Counted from the stretch's first letter, positions 15,782 to 24,494 are shown. The stretch: DNA of 64,000 nt from Bacteroidetes bacterium 43-16 (GCA_001897525.1 MKTB01000020.1:27182-91181); one strand, 5' to 3'. The notes: a model not told the origin generated them from the sequence alone. Program-made: numbers and translations.

Positions 15782-16709
15782 ATATTATTTCCGTTTATTA
15801 TTATTGTTGATGTCTGTATTCAGTACAGCGGTATCCTATGCCCAGGAAACGGATACTACGGCTTTCTCTGAGCGCATTGAGCTTGATCCATTTATTGTAA
15901 AGGCCAGGAATGAAGGTTTTAATGTAGAGAACTTCATCCGGCTGATCAAGGAGGATACAACTTTCTATAAAGCATTTAAGACAATGCGTCTAAAGACTTA
16001 TAATGCAGAGAATTACATCAATTGCCTGGATAAGAAAGGAGCGAGTGTAGCCTCCCTGGTGAGTGAGACCAAGCAGATCTATCGGGATGGCTGCAGGACG
16101 ATGAGTACGCTGGAGGAAAAGGTAACGGGCGACTTTTTTACAAAAAAAGGTAACTATAATTATTTCACAGCCCAGCTGTATGCCAGCTTGTTTTTCACGA
16201 ATGGTAAAGTATGCAATGAAACTAATATCGTGAGGGGCTCCATGTCACGCGAGCTTTCGGGCTTGAGCCGTATGGAGAAGAGCAAAGTGCAGTTAAAGTT
16301 ACTGATGTTCAATCCCGGGGCAAGTATTCCCGGCCTGCCTTTTATCGGCAATAAGGTGGGCATCTTTGAGCCTGATGTGGCCAGGATGTACCACTTCAGC
16401 CTGAGTGCGGAAACCAAGAATGGCATAGAAGCCTATAAATTTGCAGCCGTTCCTAAAGAAGAATATAAAAAGAAAGTGGTCATCAATAAATTCATTACCT
16501 GGTTCAACCCGGATGATTATTCTATTATTGCCCGGGATTATTCCTTGTCTTACGATGCTTTGGGCTACGATTTTGATGTGGATATGTATGTCACGCTGAA
16601 GCAGGTAGGTAATGATCTCCTGCCTTCATTTATCAATTACAGGGGCAATTGGAAAGTGGTGACCAAGCCCAGGGAAAGGGTTCATTTCAAAGCAGAATTT
16701 ACCTATTAA
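15774..16709 (+). CDS. Secreted protein of unknown function downstream of ispD
   Basis: I chose the ATG at 15774 over the in-frame start 30 bases upstream because it directly precedes a proper signal peptide (MCKYYFRLLLLLMSVFSTAVSYAQ). The 311-residue product is conserved-looking. It includes TFYKAFKTMRLKTYNAENYI, a Cys-containing loop (QIYRDGCRTMS) and a basic/aromatic C-terminal half rich in beta-strands (YSIIARDYSLSYD, ...HFKAEFTY). No enzymatic signature was recognised. Overlap with ispD implies co-transcription. A separate promoter for the next gene follows immediately. Confidence 0.65.
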   Translation: MCKYYFRLLLLLMSVFSTAVSYAQETDTTAFSERIELDPFIVKARNEGFNVENFIRLIKEDTTFYKAFKTMRLKTYNAENYINCLDKKGASVASLVSETKQIYRDGCRTMSTLEEKVTGDFFTKKGNYNYFTAQLYASLFFTNGKVCNETNIVRGSMSRELSGLSRMEKSKVQLKLLMFNPGASIPGLPFIGNKVGIFEPDVARMYHFSLSAETKNGIEAYKFAAVPKEEYKKKVVINKFITWFNPDDYSIIARDYSLSYDALGYDFDVDMYVTLKQVGNDLLPSFINYRGNWKVVTKPRERVHFKAEFTY

Positions 16710-16714
16710 TCTTA

Positions 16715-16745
16715 TTGTCCAAATAGAAATATTGTACTACTTTTG
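16715..16745 (+). promoter_or_regulatory. Predicted Bacteroidota-type promoter for the CoA-transferase gene
   Basis: TTG (16715-16717), a 20-base spacer and TACTTTTG (16738-16745) match the -33/-7 consensus TTG-N19..21-TAnnTTTG. The start codon at 16779 would follow a leader of about 27 bases. Confidence 0.55.
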
Positions 16746-16778
16746 GTGCATCTTAAAACAATCATTAAAACCAATAAA

Positions 16779-17435
16779 ATGGGCCTTAACAGAGAGCAGA
16801 TCGCGCAACGCATAGCTAAAGAACTGAAGGATGGCATGTATGTTAACCTGGGCATTGGCGTGCCGACATTAGTCGCCAATTTTGTGCCTGAAGATATTGA
16901 AATTGAATTGCAGAGTGAGAATGGTATGCTGGGTATAGGCCCCTTCCCTGCTGAAGCTAATGTGGACCCGGACCTGATCAATGCAGGTAAGCAAACGGTG
17001 ACTTTGCGTACGGGCGGCAGCTTTTTTGACAGTGCGCTGAGCTTTGGTATGATCCGTGCCGGTAAGGTAGACCTTACGGTTTTAGGAGCCATGGAGATCT
17101 CTGACCAGGGCGATATCGCCAACTGGAAAGTACCGGGCAAAATGGTGAAAGGTATGGGTGGTGCTATGGACCTGGTAGCTTCTGCAAAGAATATTATCGT
17201 GGCGATGATGCATACAGATAAGGAAGGTAATTCAAAATTATTACCGGAATGTAGTTTACCGATCACCGGTCTTAAGTGCGTAAAACGTGTAGTTACGGAC
17301 CTGGGTTATTTTGAGATCACTCCGGAAGGATTCCTGTTGAAGGAATATGCACCCGGTGTAACGGTGGAAGAGATTAAAGCGAAAACGGCCGGTAGGTTAG
17401 TCATCGCTGATGACGTGAAGGAAATGAACGTTTAA
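16779..17435 (+). CDS. scoB: 3-oxoacid CoA-transferase subunit B
   Basis: This subunit contributes the catalytic Glu for CoA exchange between succinyl-CoA (or acetyl-CoA) and acetoacetate. The start is taken at ATG 16779 (218 residues, MGLNREQIAQRIAKEL) instead of a TTG 36 bases upstream that falls inside the -7 box. The catalytic Glu lies in LQSENGMLGIGP, the GxGxG-like LGIGVPTLVAN lies near the N-terminus, and GGAMDLV and TDLGYFEITPEG lie later. Length fits subunit B alone. The A subunit, often adjacent, is absent: the next gene is a convergent VOC protein. The fatty-acid variant AtoA cannot be ruled out. Confidence 0.9.
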   Translation: MGLNREQIAQRIAKELKDGMYVNLGIGVPTLVANFVPEDIEIELQSENGMLGIGPFPAEANVDPDLINAGKQTVTLRTGGSFFDSALSFGMIRAGKVDLTVLGAMEISDQGDIANWKVPGKMVKGMGGAMDLVASAKNIIVAMMHTDKEGNSKLLPECSLPITGLKCVKRVVTDLGYFEITPEGFLLKEYAPGVTVEEIKAKTAGRLVIADDVKEMNV

Positions 17436-17458
17436 TCTATTATATTGATATATTTACG

Positions 17459-17490
17459 AATCCCTGTTTTATTTAAAACGGGGATTTTTT
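17459..17490 (+). terminator. Intrinsic terminator after scoB
   Basis: A 12-bp stem with one G-T pair (17459-17470 against 17475-17486) and an ATTT loop is followed by a T-run (17485-17492). It lies between converging genes. Confidence 0.85.
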
Positions 17491-17847
17491 TTATTCTATG
17501 GCTTGCCCGAAGGTGAGCAGGTTATGGTCCGGGTCGAGGATAGAGCATTCTATTTGCCCCCAGGGCTTTACAGCCAGTTTGCCCAGGTCTGCAAAGCGCA
17601 GGCCTTTATCGATGAATTCCTGGTTGAGTTGTTCTATATGATTCACCCTTATGTACACCTGGCCGTAATTGTCCAGGGGATTGAGTTCGGGGAATAAGAA
17701 GAAGTGCAGTTCTATGGCATCTTTTTTCAGCATCAGGTAGGGTTCAAAGTCCGGGTCTCCTAATTGGGAGAAACCCAGGTCCAGGTAAAAGGCCTTGGTG
17801 ATACGGAAGTCCCTCATCGGGAGTTTGGGATGTATTGCGGTAAGCAT
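17491..17847 (-). CDS. VOC-superfamily (glyoxalase/bleomycin-resistance-like) protein
   Basis: The 118-residue protein has paired beta-alpha-beta-beta-beta units: HPKLPMRDFRITKAFYLDLGF at the start and SILDPDHNLLTFGQ at the end. The pattern D.DHN.L is typical of bleomycin-resistance-type members that bind ligands without metal. YLMLKKDAIELHFF fits the strand that lines the binding cleft. Substrate is unknown. It is a lone minus-strand gene facing scoB. Confidence 0.8.
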   Translation of the reverse strand: MLTAIHPKLPMRDFRITKAFYLDLGFSQLGDPDFEPYLMLKKDAIELHFFLFPELNPLDNYGQVYIRVNHIEQLNQEFIDKGLRFADLGKLAVKPWGQIECSILDPDHNLLTFGQAIE

Positions 17848-17960
17848 AATTGTTTAGTTTTATAGCAATATTACTCATTCTATTGATATTATCATGCCTG
17901 ATCGCTGACGGAGCGATATTTTCTGTTAGGTTAATGTTCAATGACTAATTATAGTTACCG

Positions 17961-18159
17961 GCTCAGGGTGACATCAGGAACATGTCATGCTGAGCTCCGT
18001 CAAAGCATGTATTGCTATCCATCCATTTATCCTGCTTTCCACCCTTCGACAGGGCTCAGGGTGACATCAGGAATATGTCATGCTGAGCTCCGTCGAAGCA
18101 TGTATTACTATTAATTCACGTACCCTTCTTTCCACCCTTCGACATGCTCAGGGTGACAT
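17961..18159. repeat. 93-bp tandem intergenic repeat made of palindromic GTCATGCTGAGC / TCGAAG elements
   Basis: GCTCAGGGTGACATCAGGAA at 17961 recurs at 18054 (93 bases later), and its first 14 bases recur at 18146. Each unit contains TGTCATGCTGAGCTCCGTC-AAGCATG followed by CACCCTTCGACA--GCTCAGGGTGACA, which are inverted copies of one another. Such dispersed palindromes are common between genes in many bacteria and could fold as long RNA hairpins. Confidence 0.85.
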
Positions 18160-18243
18160 AAGTAGTTAAACGTAGATATTGGCTATTTCATGATTATACT
18201 GGAATTAAACCTTATGATCTTCAAGATATTTTTTTACTATAAA

Positions 18244-18275
18244 AAAATAGCCAACTATCATTAGTTGGCTATTTT
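18244..18275 (-). terminator. Intrinsic terminator after the SDR dehydrogenase gene
   Basis: A perfect 14-bp stem (AAAATAGCCAACTA, 18244-18257, against 18262-18275) with a 4-base loop lies 27 bases past the stop codon. An A-run at 18241-18247 on the plus strand gives the U-run on the minus transcript. Confidence 0.88.
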
Positions 18276-18301
18276 AATAGCTATAATTGATGCTTGTTTG
18301 C

Positions 18302-19252
18302 TTAGATCCTGTTTACGGTTTTCAGCATTTCCAGCATCACATCGGTCATTTTTTCCAGGTCATATTCCGGTTTCCAGCCCCAGTCTGCGCGCGCATCGCT
18401 GTCATCAATTTTTGAAGGCCAGCTGTCTGCGATCTTCTGCCTGAAGTCGGGCGCATAAGAAATAGTAAACTCAGGAATACGTTTCTGTATCGCTTCTGAG
18501 ATCTCTTTTGGTGAAAAGCTCATGGCTGCCAGATTGTAGGACATCCTATTTTTAATAGACTCTTTAGGCGCATCCATTAATTCCAGGGTAGCACGTACTG
18601 CATCGTCCATATACATCATGGGCAAATAGGTATGTTCACTTAAGAAGCATTCATAAGATTGTTTCTTTAAAGCTTCTATGTAAATATCTATAGCATAATC
18701 GGTGGTACCGCCACCTGGTGCCGATTTCCAGCTAATGAGGCCCGGGTAGCGCATACTGCGCACATCTAAACCGTATTTTTCAAAATAGTACTGGCACCAC
18801 AATTCACCGGCATATTTACTGATCCCGTAAACGGTGGTCGGTTCTATAACGGTTTTTTGAGGGGTATCATCTTTAGGGGTGGTGTTGCCAAACACGGCAA
18901 TAGAACTTGGCCAATATAGTTTAGCTACTTTATGCTCCACACAGATGTCCAGCACATTCATGAGACTTTTCATATTGATGTCCCATGCCCACAGCGGGTT
19001 CTTCTCGCCCGTAGCAGATAGTATAGCTGCCAGCAAATAGATCTGGGTAATGCTTTCTTTCTTCACCACTGCCGCTACTGCATTGGAGTTCATTACATCC
19101 AGCTGGATGAACGGACCACTCTCTGCCAATAAAACGTGTGGCTCCCTGATGTCTGAAGCGATCACATTTTCGCTGCCGAATTTTTCTCTTAATGCCAATG
19201 TGAGCTCTACACCCAATTGACCGCCTGCTCCTATAACTAATACCTTTTCCAT
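18302..19252 (-). CDS. SDR-type L-threonine 3-dehydrogenase
   Basis: The 316-residue NAD-dependent enzyme of the extended short-chain dehydrogenase family has the GAGGQLG nucleotide-binding loop (8-14), WPSSIAVFG, the catalytic Tyr/Lys in VYGISKYAGELWC, and the SAPGGGTTDYA stretch that marks threonine dehydrogenases of this type. It would oxidise threonine to 2-amino-3-ketobutyrate, which a lyase then converts to glycine. The lyase gene is not in the window. A less specific UDP-sugar epimerase reading is possible but fits the motif less well. It follows carA by 27 bases on the same strand. Confidence 0.85.
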   Translation of the reverse strand: MEKVLVIGAGGQLGVELTLALREKFGSENVIASDIREPHVLLAESGPFIQLDVMNSNAVAAVVKKESITQIYLLAAILSATGEKNPLWAWDINMKSLMNVLDICVEHKVAKLYWPSSIAVFGNTTPKDDTPQKTVIEPTTVYGISKYAGELWCQYYFEKYGLDVRSMRYPGLISWKSAPGGGTTDYAIDIYIEALKKQSYECFLSEHTYLPMMYMDDAVRATLELMDAPKESIKNRMSYNLAAMSFSPKEISEAIQKRIPEFTISYAPDFRQKIADSWPSKIDDSDARADWGWKPEYDLEKMTDVMLEMLKTVNRI

Positions 19253-19279
19253 GATCCCTAAGCTTATATTGTGTTGAAA

Positions 19280-20404
19280 TTAATTGTTTTTATGTTGGTT
19301 GATCAGATTTAAGAAATCATCAAACAGATATCTTGAATCATAAGGGCCAGGGGTGCTCTCCGGGTGGTATTGTACAGAGAAGGCAGGTTTATCTTTAATT
19401 TTTATACCCTCTACGGTTCCGTCATTCAGGTTTAAGTGGGTAACTTCTATTTTATCGTTGGTCTTTATGGTAGCATCATCTACACAGAAGCCGTGGTTTT
19501 GGGTAGTGATCTCTCCTAATCCCGTTTGCAGGTTCTTCACCGGGTGGTTCAGTCCTCTGTGGCCATGGTGCATTTTGTAGGTTTTCAATCCATTGGCCAA
19601 TGCCAGTAACTGGTGTCCCAGGCAAATGCCAAACATAGGCTTTCCGCTGGCCAGGATGTCTTGTACGGTTTTTACGGCATAATCCATAGCTGCAGGATCG
19701 CCAGGGCCGTTGGAGACAAAGATACCATCGGGCTGGAAGGATAAAAGGTCTTCAATACTCGCTTTTCCCGGGAATACTTTTACAAATACATCCCTGTCGG
19801 CAAAGCATTGCAGCATGTTTCTTTTTACCCCGAAGTCCAGTACGGATACGCGGATCGAAGCATTTTCATCACCAAAAGTATAGGCTACTTTGGTACCCAC
19901 TTCAGAGGCCAGGTCCAGGCCTTCCATTTTAGGGATGGCAGCCAGTTGCTCTTTTAATTGTGCCACATCGCTCAGTTCAGAGGAGATGATACAGTTCATC
20001 GCTCCTTTAGTGCGTACGTGTTGTACCAGTGCGCGGGTATCTACATCCTGTATAGCGACAATACCGTTATTGATCAGGTAATCGCTCAAGGAGCCGGTAG
20101 CCGTCATCCTGGAGTAGCGGGCGGTGATGTTTTTACAGATCAGGCCTTTGATCATTACCCTGTCAGATTCCACATCTACTTCATTCACGCCGTAATTCCC
20201 TACATAGGCGGTGTTCATGATCAACATTTGCCCGGAATAGGAAGGATCGGTAAATACCTCCTGGTACCCGGTCATACCGGTATTAAAACATAATTCCCCA
20301 CCGGTGGTGCCAATTTTTCCAAATGGTTTTCCGGTAAATAAGGTTCCGTCTTCTAAAAGTAAATAGGCTACCGGAGTGTCTGTTGCAGCTTGCGAATCTG
20401 TCAT
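19280..20404 (-). CDS. carA: Carbamoyl-phosphate synthase small subunit
   Basis: CarA hydrolyses glutamine and channels ammonia to CarB for carbamoyl phosphate, used in pyrimidine and arginine synthesis. The N-terminal small-subunit domain (about 12-145) includes GELCFNTGMTGYQEVFTDPSY. The class I glutamine amidotransferase domain (about 185-370) has nucleophile Cys261 in FGICLGHQLLAL and His in QYHPESTPGP. Length (374) is normal. The large subunit carB is not adjacent. A perfect minus-strand -7 box (CAAAGATA on plus, 20456-20463) lies about 52 bases upstream. It probably shares a transcript with the dehydrogenase. Confidence 0.96.
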   Translation of the reverse strand: MTDSQAATDTPVAYLLLEDGTLFTGKPFGKIGTTGGELCFNTGMTGYQEVFTDPSYSGQMLIMNTAYVGNYGVNEVDVESDRVMIKGLICKNITARYSRMTATGSLSDYLINNGIVAIQDVDTRALVQHVRTKGAMNCIISSELSDVAQLKEQLAAIPKMEGLDLASEVGTKVAYTFGDENASIRVSVLDFGVKRNMLQCFADRDVFVKVFPGKASIEDLLSFQPDGIFVSNGPGDPAAMDYAVKTVQDILASGKPMFGICLGHQLLALANGLKTYKMHHGHRGLNHPVKNLQTGLGEITTQNHGFCVDDATIKTNDKIEVTHLNLNDGTVEGIKIKDKPAFSVQYHPESTPGPYDSRYLFDDFLNLINQHKNN

Positions 20405-20596
20405 ATTTAATAATGCAATTTTTTATTTATGCCCGTTGAGGGGTAATTTGGTTCGCAAAGATAGTACATTATCATTTTTTTAAAGAAAAATTCGCCCAGT
20501 TCATTAACACATTATTATACGATTAGTTTATTATCTTGCACAATCATTGCCCAGCATAAATATTATCATTTTTAATATTAAATATATTTTTCTATA

Positions 20597-21550
20597 ATGA
20601 ACCATAAAGCCCTGATTTATACGCTTGGAGTAGGATTAATGATCAATTCTGCCGCTTATGCCAGAAAGAAAGATAACCGCAATGCGGAACCAGTACCCGT
20701 TGAGGCTGCCGGGGAGGCTGATCCCCCAAAACCGGTAACGCCCCCTCCTCCGATTAGCGGAGGCCGCTATACACCGCCTAAATTACCGGCCGGTATTTCA
20801 TTTGCCGGGGAACAAACGCCCCTGAGCAGGTGGGATGTGAAGGAAAGACTGGACCGCGAATTGTTATTTAATACTTATATGCATGGCTCTACTTTATATA
20901 TCCTGAAATTGGCCCATCGCACGTTCCCGACTATTGAAAGAATTTTAAGAGAACAGGGCGTACCTGAGGATTTTAAATTCCTGGCGGTAGCAGAAAGCGC
21001 TTTGTATAACCAGATATCTAAAGCAGGTGCAACGGGCTACTGGCAATTTATGAAAGCAGCAGGAATACAGTTCGGGCTGGAGATCACGGATGAAGTGGAT
21101 ATGCGCTATGACCTGGAAGCTTCTACTATAGCTGCCTGCAAGTACCTGAAACAAGCTTATGCCAAATTCGGTAACTGGACCGCTGCCGCTGCTTCTTATA
21201 ATATGGGTATGGGAGGATACAGCAATTACAGCGCTCAGCAGTACGAAAACAATTACTATAATTTATTATTACCGGAAGAGACGAACCGTTATGTATACCG
21301 TATCCTGGCTTTGAAAACGATCATCTCTAATCCTGAGAAGCATGGTTTCTACCTGGATAAAAGTGATGTATACCAACCGATAGAAGGTAAAAACATACAG
21401 GTAAGCAGTTCTATAGGTGACCTGGCTGCCTGGGCCAAGCAAAACAACAGTACTTACCAGCAGGTGAAAATGGCCAATCAATGGCTGCGCGGCAAATCGC
21501 TGACGGTAAAGCCCGGGAAAGTGTACACAATTTTAATTCCGAAGGTTTAA
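20597..21550 (+). CDS. Lytic murein transglycosylase (SLT domain), MltD-like
   Basis: The 317-residue exported protein cleaves the MurNAc-GlcNAc bond of peptidoglycan. It has a signal peptide ending near AYA, a Pro-rich linker (residues 32-60), and an SLT domain at about 110-245: catalytic Glu in FLAVAESAL, then GATGYWQFM, ASTIAACKYL and NWTAAAASYNMGMGG. The C-terminal segment (about 270-317, SSIGDLAAWAKQN..., TVKPGKVYTI) resembles a degenerate LysM-like binding module. It starts a plus-strand run and follows carA divergently. Confidence 0.9.
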   Translation: MNHKALIYTLGVGLMINSAAYARKKDNRNAEPVPVEAAGEADPPKPVTPPPPISGGRYTPPKLPAGISFAGEQTPLSRWDVKERLDRELLFNTYMHGSTLYILKLAHRTFPTIERILREQGVPEDFKFLAVAESALYNQISKAGATGYWQFMKAAGIQFGLEITDEVDMRYDLEASTIAACKYLKQAYAKFGNWTAAAASYNMGMGGYSNYSAQQYENNYYNLLLPEETNRYVYRILALKTIISNPEKHGFYLDKSDVYQPIEGKNIQVSSSIGDLAAWAKQNNSTYQQVKMANQWLRGKSLTVKPGKVYTILIPKV

Positions 21551-21573
21551 ATATTCAATAGTACTTTTGCAAC

Positions 21574-22092
21574 ATGAAATGCAGCAGATTTTTTAGCGCC
21601 TTACTGACGGGTACTTTGCTCACGGCCGCTATGGTACCGGGAAAGCAGGACTTGTATGCGCAAAAAACAGAAAGCCAGAATAGTTTCCAGGTGTATAAAG
21701 TATATGCAGATGCCGGGTATGAATTGAAGTATGCCAAAGAGCGTGCCCTTAAAGCGCATAAAAACATCATTATTTTCGTTGGAGGTAATTGGTGTGTATG
21801 GTGCAAGCGCTTAGATGCGTTTTTAAATAATGACCCGCAGATTACGGCTGCCCTGGGTGAATACGAGGTGATGCATATCAATTATAGCAAGGAGAATAAA
21901 AATGAGAAGATACTGGCTGAGTTGAATAATCCGCAGCAATTCGGTTTCCCGGTGATCGTCCTGCTGGATGATAAGGGGAATTATATGGCCACGCAGAATA
22001 CGGGCGATTTAGAAAGTGGTAAGAGTTACAGTAAAGAAAAAGTAATGGACTTCCTGCATAAATGGTCCTTCAAAAATATTAATAACCAATAA
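21574..22092 (+). CDS. Exported thioredoxin-fold protein (CVWC)
   Basis: The 172-residue protein has a signal peptide (to about residue 30) and a thioredoxin-fold domain like those of DUF255/thioredoxin_7 proteins. The redox site is NWCVWCKRLD (about 71-80), and the cis-Pro loop is in QFGFPVIVLLDD. It probably acts as a periplasmic thiol reductase or disulfide carrier; partners are unknown. A perfect -7 box (TACTTTTG, 21562-21569) sits only 4 bases before the ATG, so if used the mRNA would be almost leaderless. Otherwise it is read through from the transglycosylase gene 23 bases upstream. Confidence 0.85.
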   Translation: MKCSRFFSALLTGTLLTAAMVPGKQDLYAQKTESQNSFQVYKVYADAGYELKYAKERALKAHKNIIIFVGGNWCVWCKRLDAFLNNDPQITAALGEYEVMHINYSKENKNEKILAELNNPQQFGFPVIVLLDDKGNYMATQNTGDLESGKSYSKEKVMDFLHKWSFKNINNQ

Positions 22093-22103
22093 GTATAAAT
22101 AAA

Positions 22104-22877
22104 TTGAACAACAGGCAAAATTTCAGATCTCAAAAGACCAGTGTACCCAAGAACAGGTTAATTATTGGCAGGAAACCATTAATTGAGGCCCTTAAACAGG
22201 CTGCAGACATCGAAAAGATATTTATCCTGAAGTCCGCAACCGGAGAGGAATTGGCGGTGATCAAGAACCTGGCCAGGCAACTGGACATTACACTGAGTTT
22301 TGTACCTTCTGAAAAGCTGGATAAGTTTACCCAGGCCAATCACCAGGGTGTGGTCGCGATTGCCGGTCTGATCAAGTATCAACCTTTACAGGGAGTCATA
22401 GACCAGGTAGTAGATGCCGGTAATGTGCCTTTATTTGTATTGCTGGACGGCATTACAGATACCCGGAACCTGGGTGCTATTGCCCGTTCTGCTTTCAGCT
22501 TCGGGGCGCAGGCCCTGATCATTCCCAGCTCCAACAATGCTGCGGTTACCGAAGAAGGGATCAAAACTTCTGCCGGAGCTTTAGAAAAATTGCCGGTGTG
22601 CAGGGTAGCCTCTGTACAGCAGGCCATAGATACCTTAAAATTAAATGGCATACAGATTGTAGCTACAACACTGGAAACGCCCAGGGAAATTTCGGAAGTA
22701 CCTTTGAATGAGCCTATAGCCATCGTCATGGGTGCAGAAGATACGGGAGTAAGCCCTTATGTGTTGAAAACGGCCGATCACCTGGTGAAGATCCCGATGT
22801 CTGACCAGTTTGACTCGCTGAATGTATCTGTTGCTGCGGGCATTATGCTCTATCAAACCTTTATACAAAGAAAATAA
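22104..22877 (+). CDS. rlmB: 23S rRNA (guanosine-2'-O-)-methyltransferase RlmB / SpoU-family rRNA methylase
   Basis: The 257-residue SPOUT methyltransferase has the N-terminal substrate-binding domain (about 18-95: IIGRKPLIEAL...FVPSEKLDKF) and the C-terminal knotted SAM domain (about 105-257). Motifs 1-3 are present: DGITDTRNLGAIARSA, IAIVMGAEDTGVS and SLNVSVAAGIMLYQ. The start appears to be TTG at 22104, since no in-frame ATG occurs before the conserved IIGRKP. It lies 11 bases after the thioredoxin-like gene and 8 before the DUF4249 gene, so it is probably operonic. TrmH-like tRNA specificity is the alternative. Confidence 0.9.
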   Translation: MNNRQNFRSQKTSVPKNRLIIGRKPLIEALKQAADIEKIFILKSATGEELAVIKNLARQLDITLSFVPSEKLDKFTQANHQGVVAIAGLIKYQPLQGVIDQVVDAGNVPLFVLLDGITDTRNLGAIARSAFSFGAQALIIPSSNNAAVTEEGIKTSAGALEKLPVCRVASVQQAIDTLKLNGIQIVATTLETPREISEVPLNEPIAIVMGAEDTGVSPYVLKTADHLVKIPMSDQFDSLNVSVAAGIMLYQTFIQRK

Positions 22878-22885
22878 CATAAGCT

Positions 22886-23791
22886 ATGAAAAAAGCCTTA
22901 TTGTATGTTGCCTTTATTACCGGATCTTTCTACCTGATCTCTTGTGAAAAAGAAGTCAACTTCAACTTACCTGCCAGTATATCTGAAAAGGTAGTTGTAG
23001 AGGGTGGTATCGAATTGGGTACTCCTCCCCTCGTACTGTTGACCAATAGTTTCGGCTTCTTTTCCAAGCTTGACCTGAGCACGCTGCAGAATGCGTTTAT
23101 CAGCGGTGCGCAGATCAGTGTAAGTGATGGCAGCAGAACGGTTAACCTCCGCGAGTATTCCATTGATACATTGGGCAATTTCTATAAGTTCTATTCTGTA
23201 GATTCTTCCAATGCTGCTGATCTGACTTTTATAGGGCAGGCCGGTAAATCGTATCAATTGAAAATTGTGGTGGATGGTAAAACGTATGAATCGACCACGA
23301 CTATCCCGCAACCGGTGAGTGCTGCATTTGACAGTATCTGGAGTGAGCCTTTTGAAAACCCTGACCCGGAACACCCGGAATACCGCAGGGTAATGGTCCG
23401 CTATAATGATCCGCCGGAATTGGGTAACCGCTTCAGGATATTTATCCAGCAAAACAACCGACCTTTTACCGCAGGCCGTTTTTCCACTTTGGATGATAAT
23501 ATCACCAACGGTACGACTACCACACTTGATTTTTATAATGTGTTGAGTCCTATGGATACTTCCACACAGGATGGCCGGTTTGCCTTTTTGCCGGATGATG
23601 TGGTCACGATTAAATTCTCTGCCATTGATAAAGCGACTTATGATTTCTGGCAAACCCTGGACTTTTCGGTAGGAACGACGGGTAACCCCTTCTCCACACC
23701 GGTAAAAGTGCCTTCTAATATCTCGAACGGTGCTTTGGGTATCTGGGCCGGATATGCCCCTACTTATAAGACTGTAACTGTAAAAGAATAA
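22886..23791 (+). CDS. DUF4249 lipoprotein
   Basis: The 301-residue surface or periplasmic lipoprotein has lipobox LISC at Cys20. After it comes the DUF4249 pattern: EKVVVEGGIELGTPPLVLLTNSFGFF, an Ig-like beta-sandwich with SGAQISVSDGSRTVNLREY, and YQLKIVVDGKTYESTTTIP. DUF4249 genes usually sit after a TonB-dependent receptor in Bacteroidota; no such receptor is here, so this is an unpaired copy. It falls between rlmB and deoC with 8- and 7-base gaps, which indicates one transcript. Confidence 0.85.
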   Translation: MKKALLYVAFITGSFYLISCEKEVNFNLPASISEKVVVEGGIELGTPPLVLLTNSFGFFSKLDLSTLQNAFISGAQISVSDGSRTVNLREYSIDTLGNFYKFYSVDSSNAADLTFIGQAGKSYQLKIVVDGKTYESTTTIPQPVSAAFDSIWSEPFENPDPEHPEYRRVMVRYNDPPELGNRFRIFIQQNNRPFTAGRFSTLDDNITNGTTTTLDFYNVLSPMDTSTQDGRFAFLPDDVVTIKFSAIDKATYDFWQTLDFSVGTTGNPFSTPVKVPSNISNGALGIWAGYAPTYKTVTVKE

Positions 23792-23798
23792 GCATCAG

Positions 23799-24458
23799 AT
23801 GAACATAGCACAATATATAGACCATACGATCCTTAAGCCTACGACAACGATTGGTGAAATAGAGCAATTGTGTAGCGATGCACTTCAATATAATTTTAAA
23901 GCGGTATGTGTACCGCCTTTTTATGTAAAGGCAGCGCGGCAGTTGTTAAGTGGTACACCGGTGAAGGTGGCTACCGTTATCGGTTTCCCTTTTGGCTATG
24001 AGGGCACAGAGAGCAAGCTGGTTGCGATCAGGCAGGCTTTGTCGGATGGTGCAGATGAACTGGATATTGTGCATAATCTTGCTGCTTTAAAAAATGAGGA
24101 CTGGGATTACCTGGCTAAGGAAATTGCTTTATGCCTGCAACCCATTCGCCTTGCAGATAAAGTAGTTAAGGTGATTATCGAAAGTGGTATATTGACGGAA
24201 ACGGAGATCGTGAAGTCTTGTGCGCTTTATGCCAAACATAAAGTAGACTTTGTGAAAACCTCTACCGGCTATGCCGAAAAAGGAGCCAGCATAGAGGCGG
24301 TAAAACTGATGCGTTCTCATTTACCGGAAACTATTGAGATCAAAGCTTCCGGGGGTATAAGGACATTAGAAGCCCTGAAGGACTATGTTGCGGCAGGAGC
24401 CACACGTATAGGTACATCTTCTGGTGTACAGATTTCGAAAGAAGCGAAAAAATCGTAG
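23799..24458 (+). CDS. deoC: Deoxyribose-phosphate aldolase
   Basis: DeoC splits 2-deoxyribose 5-phosphate into glyceraldehyde 3-phosphate and acetaldehyde in nucleoside salvage. The 219-residue TIM barrel has Asp89 in ADELDIV, the Schiff-base Lys153 in VDFVKTSTGY, and the second catalytic Lys in IEIKASGGIRT (about 181-191). Length is typical. cdd, a functional neighbour in deoxynucleoside breakdown, is encoded elsewhere in the window (45961). Confidence 0.96.
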   Translation: MNIAQYIDHTILKPTTTIGEIEQLCSDALQYNFKAVCVPPFYVKAARQLLSGTPVKVATVIGFPFGYEGTESKLVAIRQALSDGADELDIVHNLAALKNEDWDYLAKEIALCLQPIRLADKVVKVIIESGILTETEIVKSCALYAKHKVDFVKTSTGYAEKGASIEAVKLMRSHLPETIEIKASGGIRTLEALKDYVAAGATRIGTSSGVQISKEAKKS

Positions 24459-24462
24459 ATTT

Positions 24463-24494
24463 GTCCTGTCATGCCTTATGACGGGACTTGTTTT
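24463..24494 (+). terminator. Likely intrinsic terminator after deoC
   Basis: A 10-bp stem with one wobble pair (GTCCTGTCAT, 24463-24472, against 24478-24487) and a 5-base loop is followed by TTGTTTT. Confidence 0.65.

Larger units (their letters stand above)
17848..18301. other. Intergenic region with tandem palindromic repeats and a terminator
   Basis: The 454-base gap contains no credible gene. It holds the 93-bp tandem repeat (17961-18159) and the terminator of the dehydrogenase gene (18244-18275), both listed separately. Confidence 0.7.

Noticed and set aside
16743..16778. Upstream TTG start for scoB
   Set aside because: It lies inside the predicted -7 box; ATG at 16779 starts the conserved domain.
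16160..17266. Two long minus-strand ORFs (16160-16426 and 16712-17266)
   Set aside because: Both lie opposite well-supported plus-strand genes, including catalytic motifs of scoB.
22967..23653. 228-residue minus-strand ORF
   Set aside because: It lies opposite the DUF4249 gene, which has a signal peptide and family motifs; the ORF is a shadow.
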